Assembly (NCBI GenBank): GCA_031310005.1
Contig: CM062385.1
Coordinates: 3,472,001-3,536,000 of the forward strand
DNA: 64,000 nucleotides
Direction of reading: 5' to 3'
Source: Dactylellina haptotyla
Taxonomy: Eukaryota; Ascomycota; Orbiliomycetes; Orbiliales; Orbiliaceae
This document shows positions 58,955-64,000 of this stretch, piece after piece. A program made the translations under genes and the position numbers. The notes below the pieces were generated by a model that ran no database searches, was not told the DNA's origin, and saw only the letters and a program-made list of their open reading frames with translations. How positions within the stretch are numbered: the first letter of the stretch is position 1; each line of letters starts with the position of its first letter.

Positions 58955-61182
58955 GGCTTCGAAAATTTCGAGATGAGTAATTGTGATAGGAGTTTGAGGG
59001 AAGTATGTTTGCCTGGTTCTGAAGCAACTATGGATAATGCGTTGTACGTTATAACAAATGTTCAATTGCTATCACGATGACCAAAACAGCTTTTGAAGAG
59101 GCCCTCCACTGGTTTGGGCGCGAGGCTCTACTTCGCACAGCTGTTGCAACACAACGCAGTTGGTTCTGGTTCCCCTCTGCCCAGTCTCGAACCCAAACCA
59201 AAACACTGTTGCCCTGCTTTTGGGTTGGTCTGGGCACGAGACCACTGCTTGTGTGTGTTGGTCAGAGAACGGACTACCTTTGCCCAGGTCCCAGGCGGTC
59301 TCATCATAACAAGAACCAAACAAAACCTGAGGCTTGAGGCAGATTGACAATCGACACTTCCTGTACCTTGAACGCGTACGGTGATCTCTCTTTCAAAACT
59401 CTTTCGCCATTTGAACACCGACTGACTTAATTCATTTGTTATATCCTAGACTGTGATAGATATCAAAGCTTCAATACAAACATAAATCAAACAGTTATTT
59501 CTATGCTCGATTGAACGGTAGGGTTTCAACATAAACGTACGTAAACGCTGATTTCAGGGGGCATGGGCGGCACCCGCTTATTAACATGTCTATAGGTTTA
59601 GGTGAAACAGGACCGGCCGAAAGCTGGGCATGAGCCCATTATTTCCAAGGATTATGTGCGGGCGGTTACATCGCACAAACTTCGCACAACCATTAAAAAT
59701 AGTGTCCCACACGCGAGAAGCGCTGGCCATGTCGGTTCCAATAAAACAAACAACCAGGCTATATGGTTCGAACACTTTTAGTTTAAAGGCACAGTAGTCA
59801 TAAAACTTATAAAATAAGATATTATATCAACTATTAGGATCATTCAGTGCTGAGCTATCTCGCAAGCAGCCTCATGAAGAGGGTTTTTGACAGATTTCCT
59901 GGCTTGAGCGAGCTTAATAGACTACACAACGCGCCTGCTGTTCTTAACGTGCTGCTTCAAGAACCCATTTTTGAACGGAAATACTGAACGTCCACCGCGA
60001 GGTGCAACGAAGTTCTACTGCGATTGCTCGTGAAGTGCCTGGTAACCCCGCATGGACAACCTGACGACTAAAAATACCGCACCTTTAGGCTTGCAGCATA
60101 GCTCTTTTCTTATTATATATTTTCAACTAACTGGCATAGCAATCAAGGCTGTTTAACAAGTGGCTGATAAAGTCCAGTTTGTAAACGCTAGACCTACAGA
60201 ACAATGAACGGATACTGCGGGCATGCACGGACAATTGCTCCGGCAAGTCTCAGGACGCAACCCTGGTTTTCAACGGCGCATATTTAAATTAGCTTTTCGC
60301 CCAGGTTGATGTAAATCCCACATCGTCCTTGGATAAATTCCTTGCTCTCTAAAAATATGGTTAGAGATTCACAAGATTGTCACCCACAATTGCTAAAGAC
60401 TTTGGTTATATTTCTGTAAGGATGTGTTGTTAATATTCCAATGGATATCAAGGAATGGTAGTTTAAACGATCTAAATATTGATCACTAGTCTCGTTTAGA
60501 CCGCGTATCTTTTTTTCTCTAGTCATAGCTCTTATTAATTGCGACAAACCCTGGTTAGCTTCTCTCAAGAAGCGAGATGGTGGTAAGAAGCGGACCTTCT
60601 GATTAAATAACTATAGTTTTAACAGAAACAGCCATAGACCGCCAAGATCCCGAGCAACATGCGATATGCAAATGTCACACCATTTCAGCATTCTCATTTT
60701 TAATTCCGGTTTGTCTCCATCCAAAAAGTATAGGAAGCCGGATTGAGATACTTATTATAGCTATAGGTGGCTGCTATAAGAAAGTATTTCAACACGGCGA
60801 CTCCACCAGGATGGATATTGCCAAGATTCGTTGATGCTTGGACCGACTTGGTGTGGACCGTATACCAATGGTGAACTTGGAATCAACCTGAGTTACATAA
60901 TTTGAACCTGGAAGTAGTATTTTTTAAACCGAAGATTACGCTCTAGCTCCGCTCACACGCGGAAAGTATTCTTTACAAGCCCATCCGGATAACGGCAACA
61001 TGGGAGCAGCGATAATATACGGCGAACCCGTTCTCTAGTCTATGATACCTCTCCGAACTCGTTAAACCTTCAATATAAAACCTGATGGTTCTCGCTTGAA
61101 AAAACGATTCCTGGTTCCAAATAATATCAATAAATGGAAAAATTGCCTTAATATTATTATCATACAGTATTAAACCACCAAG
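58955..61182. other. Intergenic with GC-rich repeat patch
   Basis: About 2.2 kb. At 59100-59260 there are three related imperfect inverted segments built around TTTGGG/CCCAAA with GAGAC/GTCTC. A TATAAAA at 61074-61080 lies about 105 bp before the next ATG. No gene was recognised. Confidence 0.45.
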
Positions 61183-62474
61183 ATGAAGGTATCTCTTCAG
61201 ATTTTCCTGTCCGCCATAGTCTACTTGGGATATGTCCCTCTTAATGCTGTACAGTCAGCCCCTGCTGTAGAGGATACTTTCCTAGAGGAACGTCAATTGA
61301 ACTCTGGTAAGTATCTTCCGAAGATAAAAATCGGGGCTTTGTTTTAAATTCCCTGCGCCGCGTTAACTGTCCCAAAATAGCTGGAAACCAGTGCACAAAT
61401 ACAAGATGGTCAACGACGACTAAATATCAGACTAAAACGGTCGAGTCTGTTATTCGTGGAATTCCAATTAAACTACCAGGAAAAATAATAACTCTCCCCG
61501 GCAGTATCATAACAAATGCTGGCCGAATTATTACTCTTCCCGCCTCCGTTATTGATGCCTGTGGTTATGATGTTGTCGCCGCGGGAACCAACACATTGGT
61601 TCTGCCTAAAACGACAATAAGCGCAGCTGGGCAGAAGATACTGCTGACTGGAAAGACAATTGAATTTCCTGGGACCACCATATTACATTTTAAAAAGACA
61701 ATAACCCTACTACCTCAAGGGCCAGGCGTGACGACGACGGTAACACAGGCCGGCCCAACCGTGACTTTGTCAGCATCGGTCATCACCACGACACAGACTG
61801 CCATTGCTTCAACTATAACTGTCACCGAGGGTGTCCCTTCTGTCGTTACCGAGACCGCTGCTACTACTGTTACATTGCCTGTGTCAATTCTCAGTACTGT
61901 TACATTGCCTGTGTCAATTCTCAGTACTGTTACGGTTGCTGCACCCGACACTGTCACTATAATCGTCACTACTACTGTTGCGACTTTCACTGTAACGGAT
62001 CTTGTCCCAACCACAATTACAGCACCAGAGTCAATTCTGACCCTCACGGCTTCTACCACGCTGACAGTCCCTATAACCGTCCCAACTGCAGCTCCGTTGA
62101 CAATAACCATAACCGATACGAGCACAGTGACTGCTACGATCGAAACATGTGGCGTTACTCCAAATTGCGCCGTCACATTGGCTGACACTTATGTTACTCT
62201 TCCAGGTTCTACTTTTACCGTTGCTGGGAGCACGTGGCGTTTGTTAGGCCCTTGGATTACCCTCCCGGCGCCTACGATCAAAGCCTATGGGTCTGTTATA
62301 GATCTCCCTGATAGTACATTTTATGTCGCACATTCTACTATAGAGCTGCCAACTGCGAGAATTACTCTTCCCAATAACGTGCTTGCAGTCCAAGGATCAT
62401 ATGTCATACTCCCTACTGACTGCCAAGCTGGTCCAGTCACAACGACTGGTACTTCGTTGTTTACTATGAGATAA
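61183..62474 (+). CDS. Secreted repeat protein, possible beta-solenoid
   Basis: Two exons (61183-61306 and 61381-62474; 74-nt intron with a GTAAGT donor and TTAACTG branch) give 405 residues. Residues 1-25 are a signal peptide; 'LEERQLNS' contains a possible processing site. Residues about 55-130 and 320-390 consist of hydrophobic-alternating repeats of the type I-T-L-P-G-S-x-I-x-x-A-G ('GKIITLPGSII', 'GRIITLPASVI', 'STFTVAGSTWRLLGPWITLPAPTI'), suggesting a beta-solenoid. The central part (about 135-300) is Thr/Val-rich with an exact internal duplication. Few Cys occur ('ETCGVTPNC' and a Cys near the end). I recognise no named family. A surface structural role is inferred. Confidence 0.75.
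61866..61925 (+). repeat. Exact 30-bp tandem duplication in coding sequence
   Basis: Two identical 30-bp units encode Thr-Val-Thr-Leu-Pro-Val-Ser-Ile-Leu-Ser twice without a mismatch. The identity suggests a recent slippage or duplication event. Confidence 0.9.
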
Positions 62475-62909
62475 TACACCTGTATAAGGCTAAAGTAAAG
62501 CCTATGTATAATATATACAATAGCCCTAATGAGTATAAGTTAGTGGAACTGGTTTATTGAAAACCAACGATTAACTCCCACAACCTATCAATATTCAAGA
62601 CCAAAATTCCCTCAGATATGTTGGTAGATCGCGTTATTTGATAGAACATAATTAACGACCGATTGAATCGAAATTTTTTATATTTTTATTCTTCTTTCTA
62701 AAACGATAATGTACATTGTAAAAGCCTAATACGTATTAAATACTAAATCGATAATGGTCCTCAGGCCAGACAACAAAATCTGAAAAATAGTGCTGGAGCT
62801 TGGTTTGTGATCAGTCGAGAAACCAGACTTGTGTTGTGCCGAGGTTTGCGATAACCTCGCAACGTCTGCGGCCGCGGAACCAGGTTTACGAGCGCATACT
62901 TAATATATT
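62475..62909. other. Convergent intergenic region, nothing recognised
   Basis: AT-rich spacer between two genes that converge; a short GC-rich patch lies at 62830-62890. Confidence 0.5.
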
Positions 62910-64000
62910 TCAAGAAAAGTCGTTTTTGCCGGATTGAGCATATTTGTTTTTCAAACGATCATCAACCGTGTTCGCCTGGCTGTATACGCTTGCATCATGA
63001 CACCAAACTCGACCTTGACGGGATTTCCCAAGTATAAGATTCTTGATGTCTTTAGAGATAGTTGTTTCCGGACATTGGGTCATACTTCGGACAAAAGGGT
63101 CATCGCTCATACAGGCGAGAAAATCTATCTTCTTTCCTGTTCGCAGATCCGTGATTCGTAGTTTGCATCCCTTGAGTCGTCTGAATTGTTCCATGGTTCC
63201 GGAATCTTCTGTTACCTTGGCGCCATCCTCGTAGATGGGAAGCTTCTCGCCCCTGGGACCGGGATTGGTGAGAAACCACATCAATTGCTTGTGCTTTTCA
63301 GTTTTGGGCACCAATTTGCGAATTTTCCTCGGGGCAGATCTGCCCATGACTTTCTGTCCCTTGTTAAAGTATTGGACTTCCTCGATATCCTTAGCCTCCT
63401 CTTCAACGAGGACAGGCTTTGTGACGTCTCTTTCCACATACTTGAAGGTAATCTCTGGGACATTTTTACCCAAATATCGTGAGGGTGTGGCAGCAAACTC
63501 TTTGGCGTCAAGTTCCTGCTGTTTCTTTTTAGCCTCTGCCTGTCCATCGAGCGCTTTGAAGGTAAGCTTCTCGCGTTCCGAGACGGTTGCCTTGGCGAGA
63601 GTGTTTGGCCAACGAGCTAGCACACCACAAACACCAGGCAAATCCCACATCTTCTGCCATGGTAATCCCTCTGGCTCGATACTTCCAATCCCTGCAGACT
63701 TAAGAACGTCGTTGAACAGTCCCTCTCCTTTAAGAGGAACGAACTTGACCTGGTAGCCGAGTTTAGGTTGAGCAGAGAGACCGATTTCAGATTGCCCATC
63801 CAACGGATCCTTTTCCTTCTCTCTCTCGTATGTAATTCGCTGCTGGGTTGTTGGACTTGTGCTCAACTTAGGTGGCTGCGTTTCCATTTCGTTGAAGGTT
63901 TTCCCTTTGAAGTCTTTGCAGACACCGCCTGACTCTACGTATTTTGCTTCTAGACCGAGTTCGAACTTTGGGAACAAGAGCTCCACACCGCTGGCGATAC
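62910..64000 (-). CDS. Hypothetical protein, 5' end beyond window
   Basis: An uninterrupted frame of more than 360 codons runs from the right edge to a stop at 62910, so only the C-terminal part is seen. It is hydrophilic and rich in Lys/Glu. It has a charged helical segment ('EAKKKQQELDAKEF'), 'LGYQVKFVPLKGEGLFNDVL', 'MWDLPGVCGVLARWP', and a C-terminal half with 'LRITDLRTGKKIDFLACMSDDPF' and 'ILGKSRQGRVWCHDASVY'. There is no transmembrane segment and no known catalytic motif in the visible part. Length, lack of stops and even codon use support a real gene; the family is not recognised. Confidence 0.75.
   Translation of the reverse strand, partial: IASGVELLFPKFELGLEAKYVESGGVCKDFKGKTFNEMETQPPKLSTSPTTQQRITYEREKEKDPLDGQSEIGLSAQPKLGYQVKFVPLKGEGLFNDVLKSAGIGSIEPEGLPWQKMWDLPGVCGVLARWPNTLAKATVSEREKLTFKALDGQAEAKKKQQELDAKEFAATPSRYLGKNVPEITFKYVERDVTKPVLVEEEAKDIEEVQYFNKGQKVMGRSAPRKIRKLVPKTEKHKQLMWFLTNPGPRGEKLPIYEDGAKVTEDSGTMEQFRRLKGCKLRITDLRTGKKIDFLACMSDDPFVRSMTQCPETTISKDIKNLILGKSRQGRVWCHDASVYSQANTVDDRLKNKYAQSGKNDFS

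Overview
The window is nuclear DNA of a filamentous ascomycete (Pezizomycotina). The evidence is short GT-AG introns (about 49 to 85 nt) with CTAAC/CTAAT-like branch sites, a fungal-type rhodopsin-like membrane protein, a dynamin-like GTPase, GH17 and GH72 glucan enzymes, a CBM1 module, a pectin lyase and many secreted Ser/Thr-rich proteins. I cannot name the genus from sequence alone. The richness in plant-wall and chitin-related secreted proteins fits a plant-associated or saprotrophic lifestyle (inference).

Layout. 0-2.7 kb: a CorA-like membrane protein gene running off the left edge, with a broken or unresolved 5' part. 3.3-4.6 kb: secreted protein of a 'CNADN' family. 6.9-8.6 kb: type-B carboxylesterase. 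9.1-9.5 kb: small proline-rich protein. 10.5-11.5 kb: CAP/PR-1 secreted protein with a Lys/Thr repeat linker. 13.2-14.5 kb: single-pass membrane protein. 15.2-18.1 kb: two small secreted proteins. 19.5-22.3 kb: dynamin-like GTPase. 23.4-25.2 kb: rhodopsin-domain membrane protein with a probable 7-nt microexon. 26.1-26.9 kb: DUF829/PaxU-like protein. 27.1-28.2 kb: GH17 glucanase. 31.2-32.4 kb and 37.3-39.5 kb: two more CNADN-family secreted proteins. 33.9-35.5 kb: CBM1-DUF6055 protein with an HExxH motif. 41.0-41.8 kb: secreted CYTH-like protein. 42.7-46.1 kb: a 12-exon gene that joins two LysM-like modules, a Ser/Lys/Thr repeat stalk and a complete tyrosinase. 49.2-50.8 kb: GH72 glucanosyltransferase with a GPI signal. 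53.0-53.9 kb: conserved-looking unknown protein. 55.3-56.5 kb: pectin lyase. 58.3-59.0 kb: guanylate kinase. 61.2-62.5 kb: secreted repeat protein. 62.9-64.0 kb: unknown gene running off the right edge.

The genes do not form one pathway. They do share a theme: about 13 of roughly 23 coding genes encode secreted or wall-anchored products. GH17 and GH72 act on beta-1,3-glucan; the LysM-like modules and CBM1 are candidates for chitin and cellulose binding; pectin lyase attacks plant wall; the S/T-rich CNADN proteins look like wall-associated surface proteins. Housekeeping genes (guanylate kinase, dynamin-like GTPase) lie between them. The most unusual object is the LysM-tyrosinase chimera, in which a 16-nt exon carries one of the copper-ligand histidines. 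Intergenic regions are long (up to about 3 kb), AT-rich and without recognisable transposons. Exon joins were worked out by hand from splice signals and reading-frame continuity, not from transcripts.
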